From the NCBI RefSeq assembly GCF_041228105.1, contig NZ_CP166097.1, positions 2,852,001 through 2,916,000 on the forward strand: 64,000 nucleotides of DNA, given 5' to 3'. Shown here one piece after another: positions 30,039 to 38,437 of this stretch. The notes under the pieces are model-generated. The model did not search any database. It was not told where the DNA came from and was given only the letters and a program-made list of their open reading frames with translations. The position numbers and the translations under genes were made by a program. Each line of letters starts with the position of its first letter. The stretch's first letter is position 1. Origin of the DNA: Pectobacterium aroidearum (GTDB lineage: Bacteria > Pseudomonadota > Gammaproteobacteria > Enterobacterales > Enterobacteriaceae).

Positions 30039-32207
30039 TTAAACATCTATGGGCTTATTCAATTTCAGTAGCTGAGTAAACTCCTCCGCAGGCATCGGAT
30101 GCCCAAACAGGTAGCCTTGTGCTTCCTCACACCCTTTGCCCCGCAGTCGTTCGCTCTGTTCTAATGTTTCCACACCCTCTGCAATTACGCCCAAGCCAAA
30201 ACTTTTCCCGAGATACAGGATCGCCCGGACAATCGCCGCGTCAGGCGGAGATTCACACATGGTTCTGACAAAAGTCTGATCGATCTTCAACCGCGTCACC
30301 GGGTAGTTTTTCAGCATACTGAGCGACGCATAGCCCGTTCCATAGTCGTCAAAGGCAATACCGATTCCCACATCACGCAGCGCCTTCAACGGTTGCAGCA
30401 TATTTTCATCATAACGCAGGATGATATTTTCCGTGATTTCCAGTTCCAGCGAACTTGGCTGCAATCCTGTACGCGCAAGGATATCCATAATTTTTTGCGC
30501 CAACATGCCAGTACGAAACTGTGCGCTGAAAAGATTAATGCTGATGCGAAAATAGCGGTCACTCTCCCGACACCATTCCGCCGCCTGCCGGCATGCCGTT
30601 TCGACGATCCAATCACCGACTCGCTCAGCCCACGGGCCATTTTCCAGCGCAGTAAGAAAGGCGGCAGGGCTAAGTAACCCTCTTTCTGGGTGACGCCAGC
30701 GCAGCAGCGCCTCTGCGCCAACAATCTCATTTGTCGCCAGCTTCACCTGTGGCTGATAAAACATCTCAAATTCATGCTGCTCGTAAGCCCGCACAAACTC
30801 GAGCTGGAAGGCATGCTTGGCCTGAAAGACTTCAAGTAGTTCGCGCGTAAAAAAGCGGTAACAGTTTCGACCTTCGGATTTCGCCTGATACAGCGCTAAA
30901 TCCGCGCTGGTCAAAAGATCCTGCACGGTCAGCCCATATTCTGGATACAACACCGCGCCAATGCTGGCGCTAATATTGATTTGATGATCGTCAATAATCA
31001 TCGCCTGAGAAATTTCATGAATAATTTGCTCAGCAATTTTGCCCGCGACTTTTTTATCATTCAGACCGGGAAACAACAGCGCAAATTCATCCCCGCCCAT
31101 TCGCGCCACCACATCACCGGAGCGAACCGTAGCTTTTATTTTTTTAGCAACGTGCACCAGAATATTATCGCCGCTAGAATGTCCCAGGCTGTCATTCACA
31201 TCTTTAAACCCGTCCAGATCCACCATCATGATGCAGACCGCAGGTTCATTCTTTAGCGCCGTTTCCAGATTGGATGTCAACAGCGTCCGGTTTGCCAATC
31301 CGGTTAACGGATCCAGATGCGCCAGCAAAAACAGGCGTTCTTCGTTGCGCCGCCGCTCTGTAATGTCACGCAATATTGCGCCATAGCTAATATTGTCGTT
31401 GTCTTCCCACATTGAAACCGACAATTCAACCGGAACCAGGCTACCGCTTTTGGCTTGCACATTCAGTTCCAGCGTCACGCCTTTCATCAGCGAATCACGA
31501 TCGGTAACCAAGTGATTAAGCTGCACAACAAAGGCATCGGGCACGATGGTATTAATACTGCGGCCAATGATTTCTTCGTCAGTATATTCCAGCATATGTT
31601 CCGCAGCGGTATTCCAGAAAGTAATCATCCCCTTCTCATTAACGCACAGAATGGTATCAGGCGAGGTATTGGCAATATTTTCAAAACGAACCTGACTGGC
31701 TTTACGCGCCAGCTCCAGACGCCGCATTTCCAGCTTGTCCATCACTAATGAAGCCAGATCCTGCAAATTATGCTCATCACGTTTAGTGAATGTCGATCGG
31801 GGTTTCAAGTCGATAATGCATAAGGTGCCAATGGCATGCCCGGACGGCGTAATTAAAGGAATGCCAGCATAAAAACGAATATAAGGAACGCCCACCACCA
31901 GCGGGTTATTTCTAAAACGCGCATCCTTGAGTGCATCAGGCACCACCATGATCTTTTTCTTCAGGATCGTATGCGCACAGAAAGAGATATCGCGAGACGT
32001 TTCACAAAAAGGAACCCCCACGCTGGCAGCAAACAGTTGGCGTTCAGCCTCCACTAACGACACCAAAACGATAGGCACATTAAAGATGTTAGCGGCCAGG
32101 CTAATCAGGTTACTCAGACTCGGGTCAAATAATACGTTCTTAATTCCATACTCACGAAGAGCAGCAAGACGTTTGTCTTCATCTTTGCTTACTGGGGCAC
32201 GGCTCAT
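30039..32207 (-). CDS. GAF-PAS-GGDEF-EAL cyclic di-GMP signalling protein
   Basis: The start is placed at the ATG giving MSRAPVSKDEDKRL, since GGGAGGGGGGAA stands just before it; the frame runs 72 codons further upstream. The 722-residue product has GAF (about 25-160), PAS (175-285), GGDEF (295-455) and EAL (470-715) domains and no membrane helices. The cyclase motif is canonical (GGDEF 371-375) and has an inhibitory site RSGD (362-365) five residues before it. The EAL motif (499-501) is intact, with FDDYGTGYASL and AEGVETLEQ. Both diguanylate cyclase and phosphodiesterase activity are therefore possible. The input signal is unknown. Confidence 0.92.
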   Translation of the reverse strand: MSRAPVSKDEDKRLAALREYGIKNVLFDPSLSNLISLAANIFNVPIVLVSLVEAERQLFAASVGVPFCETSRDISFCAHTILKKKIMVVPDALKDARFRNNPLVVGVPYIRFYAGIPLITPSGHAIGTLCIIDLKPRSTFTKRDEHNLQDLASLVMDKLEMRRLELARKASQVRFENIANTSPDTILCVNEKGMITFWNTAAEHMLEYTDEEIIGRSINTIVPDAFVVQLNHLVTDRDSLMKGVTLELNVQAKSGSLVPVELSVSMWEDNDNISYGAILRDITERRRNEERLFLLAHLDPLTGLANRTLLTSNLETALKNEPAVCIMMVDLDGFKDVNDSLGHSSGDNILVHVAKKIKATVRSGDVVARMGGDEFALLFPGLNDKKVAGKIAEQIIHEISQAMIIDDHQINISASIGAVLYPEYGLTVQDLLTSADLALYQAKSEGRNCYRFFTRELLEVFQAKHAFQLEFVRAYEQHEFEMFYQPQVKLATNEIVGAEALLRWRHPERGLLSPAAFLTALENGPWAERVGDWIVETACRQAAEWCRESDRYFRISINLFSAQFRTGMLAQKIMDILARTGLQPSSLELEITENIILRYDENMLQPLKALRDVGIGIAFDDYGTGYASLSMLKNYPVTRLKIDQTFVRTMCESPPDAAIVRAILYLGKSFGLGVIAEGVETLEQSERLRGKGCEEAQGYLFGHPMPAEEFTQLLKLNKPIDV

Positions 32208-32602
32208 GGGTTCCCCCCTCCCATCGTATTTAATGTTCAGATTAGACAAAAATTTAGCTATAAATCCAAAATGTTGCAGCAATGAGCACGATAAGAACAG
32301 CGGGCCCGCGTTATCAAACCAAAGCCCCTTCTCTTGCCTAGAATCACGACGCGCGGTGGCTGAGTGTTGAGTATGGCAAAAGATCCAGACTCTATCATCC
32401 CTTCGAATCATTAATAATAACAAGTGGAAGTGTCAATTAAGATGATAGATGAAAAGCGAAATAGAAAGATAGCGACGTACTCACAACGTTGAACGATGGA
32501 GGCCAAAAAGAAAGGGAACGGTTGGTATATTCAAGCCTTCACGACAGGATAACGACAACATATTATCAAGTTATTAACAGAATATAACCAACCGGAGAAT
32601 CA
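32208..32602. other. Intergenic region upstream of the GGDEF-EAL gene
   Basis: No gene is recognised in these 395 bases. The in-frame upstream extension of the GGDEF-EAL gene covers part of it, but its translation shows no domain and it lies before a strong ribosome binding site. The rest is A/T-rich leader sequence without a clear operator. Confidence 0.5.
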
Positions 32603-32860
32603 TCAGGCAGGGAAATAGGTTATTGAATGCTCAGGTGTGTCATTTTTTGCTCGGATCACGACATCCCAAATCCCGGTATAAGGTACCGTTAAATACACTT
32701 CGCCTTCCGCATGACAGCAAATAGAATCCTGCGTAGCACTATTCTCTTCAGCTAGAGCTTCCTGTTCACCATTGCTCATTTGTACTTCAAATGTATTTGC
32801 ACATCGAACAATTACCGTATCACCACCAAACAGACTTAAACACGTGCGAATTACAGACAT
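32603..32860 (-). CDS. Small hypothetical protein, possibly DUF1883-like
   Basis: The start is placed at the ATG giving MSVIRTCLSLFGGDTV, preceded by CGGAGGATGT; the frame could extend 22 codons further. The 85-residue product is acidic in its middle (GEQEALAEENSATQDS) and has a Cys-Cys pair. The opening GGDTVIVRCANTFEVQMSN and the closing GEVYLTVPYTGIWDVVIRA recall DUF1883 proteins, which are small beta-rich proteins of unknown function. I am not certain of the family. It is a lone gene between a cyclic di-GMP enzyme and rdgA, with no signal peptide. Confidence 0.6.
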   Translation of the reverse strand: MSVIRTCLSLFGGDTVIVRCANTFEVQMSNGEQEALAEENSATQDSICCHAEGEVYLTVPYTGIWDVVIRAKNDTPEHSITYFPA

Positions 32861-33122
32861 ACATCCTCCGCGACACGCAGTCATGCGCATGCTTAATGAA
32901 ACGAATTTATTGGTTATATTTCCCACAGCGGGATTTTCATAAGAGCAAAATGCATGCAGTCAAATTGTGATTTAGATCAAGTGACATACACCTTTAAAGC
33001 AAATCAGGGGTGGAATAAGACGATACTATGACTGCATGATACTTATTAGGATTTTTGATAGTCGTCAGTAGCGCCGATGTATGCCGACGTTATCTCACTT
33101 ATCCAAACGGGTTTGCTGTTCC

Positions 33123-33158
33123 AAAAAACAACTTAAATCGTTTTAAAAGTTGTTTTTT
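33123..33158. promoter_or_regulatory. Perfect 12-bp inverted repeat upstream of rdgA
   Basis: AAAAAACAACTT and AAGTTGTTTTTT are separated by 12 bases. Each arm contains the ACAAC/GTTGT element also found in the operator-like palindrome at 33234-33247. It could be a second RdgA operator or a bidirectional terminator, since it is flanked by A6 and T6. Confidence 0.5.
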
Positions 33159-33233
33159 CAGAAAATCTTGCCCCTATCAATGAGAGATAACTTTGGTTTT
33201 TTTTAAACAAGATTAATACCCGCTTGATAAGTG

Positions 33234-33247
33234 ACAACCTAAGTTGT
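33234..33247. promoter_or_regulatory. Operator-like palindrome at the rdgA start
   Basis: ACAAC-CTAA-GTTGT is a perfect 5-4-5 palindrome centred 18 bases before the rdgA start codon. Phage-type repressors usually bind such sites to control their own genes, so autoregulation by RdgA is a reasonable inference. Confidence 0.55.
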
Positions 33248-33258
33248 ACATTGAACGG

Positions 33259-33993
33259 ATGAAAACGACACTTGCAGAACGATTAAAGACCGCCAGAATC
33301 GCACAGGGGCTGAGCCAAAAAGCGCTTGGCGACCTGATTGGCGTATCTCAGGCCGCCATACAGAAGATCGAGGTGGGGAAAGCGTCGCAGACAACCAAAA
33401 TTGTTGAGCTTTCCAATGCACTACATGTTCGCCCTGAATGGTTGGCAAACGGCGAAGACCCAATGCGTAGCGACGGGGTGACTCGACCAGTCCAGGAATC
33501 GAGCATTCCGCCAAAATCAGAATGGGGCACCGTATCAGCTTGGGACAGCACGACAGAACTATCAAAGGACGAGGTGGAAGTGCCCTTTTTAAAGGATATT
33601 GAGTTTGCCTGCGGCGACGGACGCATTCAAAGCGAGGATTACAACGGCTTTAAACTCCGTTTTTCTAAGGCAACGCTGCGTAAGGTTGGCGCCAATACGG
33701 ATGGCTCGGGCGTGCTTTGTTTCCCGGCGGCTGGCGACAGTATGGAACCCATCATTCCGGATGGAACCACCGTCGCGGTTGATACCAACAACAAACGCAT
33801 CATTGATGGAAAGCTCTACGCTATCGCTCAGGAAGGCGGTGGTAACGATAAGCTCAAGCGAATCAAGCAGCTTTACCGCAAACCTGGTGGCCTTCTCGTC
33901 ATCCATAGCTTCAATCGCGAGGCTGACGAAGAAGCTTACGAATCAGAAGTCGAGATCATTGGCCGCGTATTCTGGTATTCGGTGCTGCTATAG
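33259..33993 (+). CDS. rdgA: RdgA, phage CI-like self-cleaving repressor
   Basis: The start is placed at the ATG giving MKTTLAERLKTARIAQ, the normal N-terminus of such repressors, not at the TTG 15 bases upstream. The 244-residue product has an N-terminal XRE helix-turn-helix (residues 7-60) and a C-terminal LexA/CI-type S24 peptidase domain. The cleavage site is Cys118-Gly119 (EFACGDG), as in the phage phi80 repressor, with catalytic Ser161 (AAGDSMEP) and probable Lys200. RecA activation after DNA damage should trigger self-cleavage. In P. carotovorum RdgA controls rdgB, here 484 bases downstream. No other prophage genes are near. Confidence 0.88.
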   Translation: MKTTLAERLKTARIAQGLSQKALGDLIGVSQAAIQKIEVGKASQTTKIVELSNALHVRPEWLANGEDPMRSDGVTRPVQESSIPPKSEWGTVSAWDSTTELSKDEVEVPFLKDIEFACGDGRIQSEDYNGFKLRFSKATLRKVGANTDGSGVLCFPAAGDSMEPIIPDGTTVAVDTNNKRIIDGKLYAIAQEGGGNDKLKRIKQLYRKPGGLLVIHSFNREADEEAYESEVEIIGRVFWYSVLL

Positions 33994-34044
33994 TCCCGAT
34001 ACTGGCGGTATCCGTGCCATAGTCGTCTCTCTTTTCCTCTTACC

Positions 34045-34076
34045 AAAGCCGGTGGATCGATACGGACACCGGCTTT
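34045..34076 (+). terminator. Hairpin after rdgA, likely terminator
   Basis: AAAGCCGGTG and CACCGGCTTT form a perfect 10-bp stem with a 12-base loop, about 50 bases after the rdgA stop. The following T run is short and interrupted. Confidence 0.6.
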
Positions 34077-34186
34077 ATGTTGCTGCCGCTAATAGCCGCG
34101 TTACGAATAAACGCTGCGCCGCTAAAAAACGTTTACCCTCGCCCAGATAACCTTACCCACACGCAACAGTTTTATACAATCACCAT

Positions 34187-34271
34187 GCTATTGTTTCATC
34201 AACCCTTGTTGATGTTGTGTTATTCATCCTGTCTCTGTGTTCCTTTCCCGCCTTTATGGCGGGATTTTTTT
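34187..34271 (+). ncRNA. Candidate small RNA between rdgA and rdgB
   Basis: A promoter-like TTACCC (34153) - 16 bases - TACAAT (34175) precedes a stretch with two hairpins. The first is CATCAAC-CCTT-GTTGATG (34197-34214). The second is a strong terminator, TCCCGCC-TTTAT-GGCGGGA, followed by seven T (34246-34271). The predicted transcript is about 85 bases and codes for no evident peptide. It does not match a small RNA I know. The alternative is that it is merely the tail of rdgA read-through. Confidence 0.45.
34246..34271 (+). terminator. Strong Rho-independent terminator upstream of rdgB
   Basis: A 7-bp G+C-rich stem with a 5-base loop is followed by T7. It separates rdgB from rdgA transcription, so rdgB must use its own promoter. 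Confidence 0.9.
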
Positions 34272-34359
34272 GTCCTTCATCTGGCCTTTTATGTGCGCAG
34301 CCTCGCAGGTTGTCATTTCTTTTTACAACCAAAAACAACTCAAATTAAAACTAAAGATG

Positions 34360-34388
34360 TTGACATGAAAACAACTATAGTTTTAAAT
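34360..34388 (+). promoter_or_regulatory. Likely rdgB promoter with an internal repeated motif
   Basis: A perfect TTGACA (34360-34365) is followed after 17 bases by TTAAAT. Between them lies ACAACTATAGT (34371-34381), which recurs exactly at 35014-35024 and with one change at 34890-34900. The ACAAC part resembles the rdgA operator half-site, so RdgA may repress here. Confidence 0.55.
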
Positions 34389-34477
34389 AGACACATAGCA
34401 GCAGAGCAATCTCTGCAAAGGCAACAACCCAGTTTTCACGTCAGTAACAACACACATGCATAACAATAAGGTGATTT

Positions 34478-34828
34478 ATGACTGAACCACAATTTCGCAG
34501 TAAAGGTCCTGAGCTTCTGGTCGAACTTTCTCAACACGTGGCCGATACGGTCAAAAACGTCACAGAGTTGGATCCGCAAACAGCCGAGCTGGTCGGCAAT
34601 GCCGTTGCCAAACATATGATGACCGTCTGGGGCGGGCAAAACGTTTATTTCCCAATGGGAATATCCTGGCGTGCTTCTCAGCGCGATCTTCAAATCTATG
34701 AAGAATTTGACGGACGAAATCACAGTGCGCTGGCAAAAAAATATAATGTCTCGCTGCAATGGATTTATAAGATTGTCAGAACAATGCGAAAAGAGGAATT
34801 ACAGGCCAAGCAACACTCTCAGGCATAA
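34478..34828 (+). CDS. rdgB: RdgB, Mor-family transcriptional activator
   Basis: The 116-residue product belongs to the Mor/C family named after the middle and late activators of phage Mu. It has the dimerisation region SQHVADTVKN to AVAKHMMTVWGGQNVYFP and a C-terminal helix-turn-helix (HSALAKKYNVSLQWIYKIVR). The ATG follows AAGGTG at proper spacing. In P. carotovorum RdgB activates damage-inducible genes, notably pectin lyase and the bacteriocin carotovoricin, when RecA relieves control by RdgA. The target genes are not in this window. Its small size, position after rdgA and repeated flanking motifs agree with that role. Confidence 0.88.
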   Translation: MTEPQFRSKGPELLVELSQHVADTVKNVTELDPQTAELVGNAVAKHMMTVWGGQNVYFPMGISWRASQRDLQIYEEFDGRNHSALAKKYNVSLQWIYKIVRTMRKEELQAKQHSQA

Positions 34829-35041
34829 TGCAAAAAAGTCATAAATTAAAAAGTCAGGCGATAATTAAAATAAAAACGATGATCTAATAACAACGATAGT
34901 TTCTATTTTTAATTAAAAACAAATTAAATCATTAGAATTGTGGCAAATGCAGCAAGGTATTGCTATACGCGACTCCCGTGCAACACACGCAATTTGACGT
35001 ATGGTAGATACCTACAACTATAGTAACCTTTGGTAATTAAT
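34829..35041. other. A/T-rich region after rdgB with repeated ACAACNATAGT motif
   Basis: No gene is visible. Two further copies of the motif in the rdgB promoter occur here: ACAACGATAGT (34890-34900) and ACAACTATAGT (35014-35024). The second overlaps a possible -10 (TATAGT) 19 bases after TTGACG. They may be binding sites for RdgA or RdgB. Confidence 0.45.
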
Positions 35042-35073
35042 AGAATGGGTACGTTTACGTATCCATTCTTTTT
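35042..35073 (+). terminator. Rho-independent terminator downstream of rdgB
   Basis: AGAATGGGTACG pairs with CGTATCCATTCT (one G-U pair) around a tiny loop and is followed by T5. It lies about 215 bases after the rdgB stop codon, leaving an unusually long 3' region or an independent short transcript. Confidence 0.8.
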
Positions 35074-35270
35074 ATATCTCCAGCATTTTTGATCTTCCTG
35101 CACTCTTTCCCTCTTCTTATTCAAATCACTCAGCTAAAAAAATCATAAACATGCATTTATAATGCACAAATCAATTTTTAACTATTAAACGCGTGATAAC
35201 GTTGCCCCACAATCCCGCCGGCATGTTGAGAGTGTCGAGTGAAAAAAATAAATGGGGGCAATTGAGAGCA

Positions 35271-36377
35271 ATGAGTGAAAAAGCGAGAAAGCGGTGGCAA
35301 CGCCGTCCTGGAACCACCGGCGGTAAACGTCTCTGGAACGATTGGCGCAATGCTCTGACCTGGCGCAGAGCAATACAAATTCTTCTGCTGGCAATCAACG
35401 TTTATATCGGTATCACCTTCTATTTTTGGGTTCGCTACTTTGAAACGGGTGGGACGAGCCTTTATATGCAGAGGCCGGGCGGCATCGAAGGCTGGCTGCC
35501 CATTGCTGGATTGATGAACGCTAAGTTCACATGGGAAACGGGCCATTTCCCCCCTATCCACCTTGCGTCAATGCTATTACTTGTTGCGTTTATTCTTATT
35601 AGCCTGTTGCTGAAAAAATCCTTCTGTTCCTGGCTGTGCCCTATCGGCACGATTTCCGAATGGGTAGGTGCATTAGGGAAAAAAATAGTTGGCCGTCACT
35701 TCATTCTTCCGAAGTGGCTGGATATTCCGCTGCGCAGCCTGAAATATCTGTTACTAGGCTTTTTCCTTTATATCGCCTTATCGATGCCGGCACAGAGCAT
35801 TTATATGTTCCTGATGTCGCCCTATGGCCTGATCGCCGACGTTAAAATGCTCGGCTTCTTCCGCAATATCGGCACTATCACGCTGGTTTGCGTTTTTTTC
35901 TTCACGTTTGCCAGCCTGTTTGTCCGTCATTTCTGGTGTCGCTACCTCTGTCCCTACGGTGCGCTCATGGGGGTATTTTCGCTGCTGTCCCCCTTCAAAA
36001 TTCGTCGCAACGCCACCAGTTGTATCGACTGCGGTAAGTGCGCCAGAGCCTGCCCGTCTAACATTCCGGTGGATAAGCTAATTCAGGTGAGAACGGCGGA
36101 ATGCACGGCCTGCATGACCTGCGTCGAATGCTGCCCGGTGGCATCAACGCTCCATTTTTCACTTACAAAACCCTCAGGTTCGCAAGCAGACAGCGAAGCA
36201 ACTAAACCACTATGGCGACAAACCGCGCTGTCCGGTATTACGATGACGGTGCTGGTACTCGGTATTCTTTTCGGCATGATTGGTTTTGCGATGTACAGCG
36301 GCGGCTGGGACAGTCCGATTCCCGAGCACATGTATTTCCGGCTCATTCCCGGCTCACAGAGCATTGGTCATCCATAA
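35271..36377 (+). CDS. Membrane polyferredoxin, 4Fe-4S (YccM/NapH/CcoG type)
   Basis: The start is tentatively the ATG giving MSEKARKRWQRRPG; the frame extends 26 codons upstream without a better ribosome site. The 368-residue product has about five membrane helices. Two CxxxCP motifs lie at membrane edges (CSWLCP, CRYLCPYG), and two soluble 4Fe-4S clusters follow (CIDCGKCARACP and CTACMTCVECCP). Such proteins pass electrons from quinol or ferredoxin to a partner oxidoreductase. No partner enzyme gene is adjacent, so the partner is unknown. It is convergent with icd, and the gap before it holds a terminator and A/T-rich DNA. Confidence 0.82.
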   Translation: MSEKARKRWQRRPGTTGGKRLWNDWRNALTWRRAIQILLLAINVYIGITFYFWVRYFETGGTSLYMQRPGGIEGWLPIAGLMNAKFTWETGHFPPIHLASMLLLVAFILISLLLKKSFCSWLCPIGTISEWVGALGKKIVGRHFILPKWLDIPLRSLKYLLLGFFLYIALSMPAQSIYMFLMSPYGLIADVKMLGFFRNIGTITLVCVFFFTFASLFVRHFWCRYLCPYGALMGVFSLLSPFKIRRNATSCIDCGKCARACPSNIPVDKLIQVRTAECTACMTCVECCPVASTLHFSLTKPSGSQADSEATKPLWRQTALSGITMTVLVLGILFGMIGFAMYSGGWDSPIPEHMYFRLIPGSQSIGHP

Positions 36378-36405
36378 AAAAGGGGCCAAATTGGCCCCTG
36401 ATTTT
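36376..36405. terminator. Bidirectional terminator between the polyferredoxin gene and icd
   Basis: AGGGGCC-AAATT-GGCCCCT is flanked by a run of A on the left and GATTTT on the right. It serves icd (minus) well and probably the plus-strand gene too. Confidence 0.85.
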
Positions 36406-36425
36406 CATCTGCGCTGAATAGCAGA

Positions 36426-37679
36426 TTACATGTTGTCGATAATGTCTTGCGCAAACTCGCTACATTTACGCAGCTTAGCGCCTTCCATCAGACGTTCGAA
36501 ATCGTAAGTCACGGTCTTGTTCTTGATCGCGCCTTCAACGCCCTTAACAATCAGGTCAGCTGCTTCGAACCACTGTAAGTGGCGTAACATCATTTCAGCA
36601 GACAGAATAACGGAACCTGGGTTCACTTTATCCTGACCAGCATATTTCGGTGCCGTACCGTGCGTGGCTTCAAACAGTGCACATTCGTCACCGATGTTCG
36701 CGCCAGGGGCAATACCGATACCGCCAACCTGTGCCGCCAGAGCATCAGAAATGTAGTCACCGTTCAGGTTCATACAGGCGATCACATCGTATTCAGCAGG
36801 ACGCAGCAGGATTTGTTGCAGGAATGCATCGGCGATTACGTCTTTTACTACGATCTCTTTACCGGTGTTCGGGTTCTTGATTTTCACCCATGGGCCGCCA
36901 TCGATCAGCTCACCGCCGAATTCTTCACGCGCCAACTGGTATCCCCAGTCTTTAAACGCGCCTTCGGTGAATTTCATGATGTTGCCTTTGTGCACCAGCG
37001 TCACGGAATCACGGTCGTTGGTGATCGCGTATTCGATTGCGGCGCGAACCAGACGTTTGGTCCCTTCTTCGGAACACGGCTTCACGCCGATACCACACTG
37101 CTCAGGGAAACGGATTTTGTTAACGCCCATTTCTTCACGCAGGAATTTGATCACTTTGTCTGCTTCAGCAGAACCCGCTTTCCACTCGATACCTGCATAA
37201 ATGTCTTCGGCGTTTTCACGGAAGATCACCATATCGGTCAGCTCAGGCTGTTTAACCGGGCTAGGTGTACCTTCGTAGTAGCGTACCGGACGCAGGCAAA
37301 CATACAGATCCAGTTGTTGGCGCAGTGCAACGTTCAGAGAACGAATACCACCGCCGACTGGCGTTGTCAGCGGGCCCTTAATCGCCACACGGTATTCACG
37401 GATCAAATCCAGCGTTTCGTCTGGCAGCCAGACATCTTTACCGTAAACCTGCGTGGATTTTTCACCGGTATAGATTTCCATCCAGGAAATCGCGCGCTTG
37501 CCCTGATAGGCTTTCTTCACGGCGGCGTCAACGACGTTGATCATGGCAGGCGTTACATCGATACCAATGCCGTCACCTTCGATAAAAGGAATAACCGGAT
37601 TGTTTGGAACAACCAGTTTGCCTTGAGCATCAACCGTGATTTTCTGACCTTCTGTCGGTACAACTACTTTGCTTTCCAT
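36426..37679 (-). CDS. icd: NADP-dependent isocitrate dehydrogenase
   Basis: The start is placed at the ATG giving [16 protein letters not shown], after AGGAGAGGTTA; seven upstream codons are excluded. The 417-residue product matches E. coli Icd (416). It converts isocitrate to 2-oxoglutarate and CO2 in the citric acid cycle. The active-site loop [18 protein letters not shown] contains the serine phosphorylated by AceK in enterobacteria, and [20 protein letters not shown] forms part of the cofactor region. It is divergent from rluE, as in E. coli. Confidence 0.98.
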   Translation of the reverse strand: MESKVVVPTEGQKITVDAQGKLVVPNNPVIPFIEGDGIGIDVTPAMINVVDAAVKKAYQGKRAISWMEIYTGEKSTQVYGKDVWLPDETLDLIREYRVAIKGPLTTPVGGGIRSLNVALRQQLDLYVCLRPVRYYEGTPSPVKQPELTDMVIFRENAEDIYAGIEWKAGSAEADKVIKFLREEMGVNKIRFPEQCGIGVKPCSEEGTKRLVRAAIEYAITNDRDSVTLVHKGNIMKFTEGAFKDWGYQLAREEFGGELIDGGPWVKIKNPNTGKEIVVKDVIADAFLQQILLRPAEYDVIACMNLNGDYISDALAAQVGGIGIAPGANIGDECALFEATHGTAPKYAGQDKVNPGSVILSAEMMLRHLQWFEAADLIVKGVEGAIKNKTVTYDFERLMEGAKLRKCSEFAQDIIDNM

Positions 37680-37807
37680 TAACCTCTCCTTCGAGCGCAA
37701 TTTTGTTAATGACTTGTAAGATGCGTGTCAATACTACTTGAATATTTAGCCCGCGCCAATCGCAAACCATTTCGAGTATAATGCTTTTGTTTTCCGCGAC
37801 TATAAAG

Positions 37808-38437
37808 ATGATGAATAAATTCCCTGTTAAAAATCACAAAGTTAAACGATTCAGCTCACAGCCGGCAAGAAAAAGGCAACCTGACAATGCGCCGCGCCGA
37901 ATCGTTTTGTTCAATAAACCCTTCGATGTCCTGCCGCAATTCACTGATGAAGCCGGACGCCGCACGCTAAAAGACTATATTCCGGTTAGCGGTATTTATG
38001 CCGCCGGTCGTCTGGATCGCGACAGCGAAGGTCTGATGATTCTCACCAATGACGGCAAACTTCAGGCTCGACTGACCCAGCCAACGCAAAAAACGGCCAA
38101 AATCTACTATGTTCAGGTCGAAGGTATACCTGACGATGCCGCACTGACGCGCTTTCGTACGGGTCTGGATCTGAATGATGGCAAAACGCTGCCCGCTGGG
38201 GCAGAAATCGTACCTGAGCCTAGCTGGCTATGGCCGCGTAATCCCCCCATACGCGAACGTAAAAGCATCCCTGACTGCTGGCTAAAAATAACGCTGTATG
38301 AAGGTCGTAATCGGCAAGTCCGTCGTATGACGGCGAATATCGGTTATCCTACATTGCGTCTGATTCGGTACGGCATGGCCAATCAGACGGTAGAAAACCT
38401 GTTACCCGGAGAATGGAAGGAGATAGCGGATGTTTAA
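37808..38437 (+). CDS. rluE: 23S rRNA pseudouridine 2457 synthase RluE
   Basis: The start is placed at the ATG giving [16 protein letters not shown]; a second ATG follows directly. The 209-residue product lacks an S4 domain and has the RsuA/RluE catalytic motif [17 protein letters not shown] with the essential Asp, followed by KIYYVQVEG and [11 protein letters not shown]. RluE modifies U2457 in 23S rRNA. The N-terminal 35 residues are basic and variable. It overlaps nudJ by 8 bases and sits opposite icd, the E. coli arrangement. Confidence 0.93.
   Translation: MMNKFPVKNHKVKRFSSQPARKRQPDNAPRRIVLFNKPFDVLPQFTDEAGRRTLKDYIPVSGIYAAGRLDRDSEGLMILTNDGKLQARLTQPTQKTAKIYYVQVEGIPDDAALTRFRTGLDLNDGKTLPAGAEIVPEPSWLWPRNPPIRERKSIPDCWLKITLYEGRNRQVRRMTANIGYPTLRLIRYGMANQTVENLLPGEWKEIADV

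Noticed and set aside
33171..33189. Sequence resembling a tet operator (CCCTATCAATGAGAGATAA) upstream of rdgA
   Set aside because: Palindrome symmetry is poor and no TetR-type gene is near; probably chance.
33259..34828. rdgA-rdgB read as a prophage remnant
   Set aside because: The genes are phage-related, but no integrase, structural genes or attachment repeats were seen, and the pair is a known chromosomal regulator in Pectobacterium.
36660..37682. 340-codon open frame antisense to icd
   Set aside because: It is the mirror of a highly conserved gene with strong codon bias; the translation shows no family features and no ribosome site.
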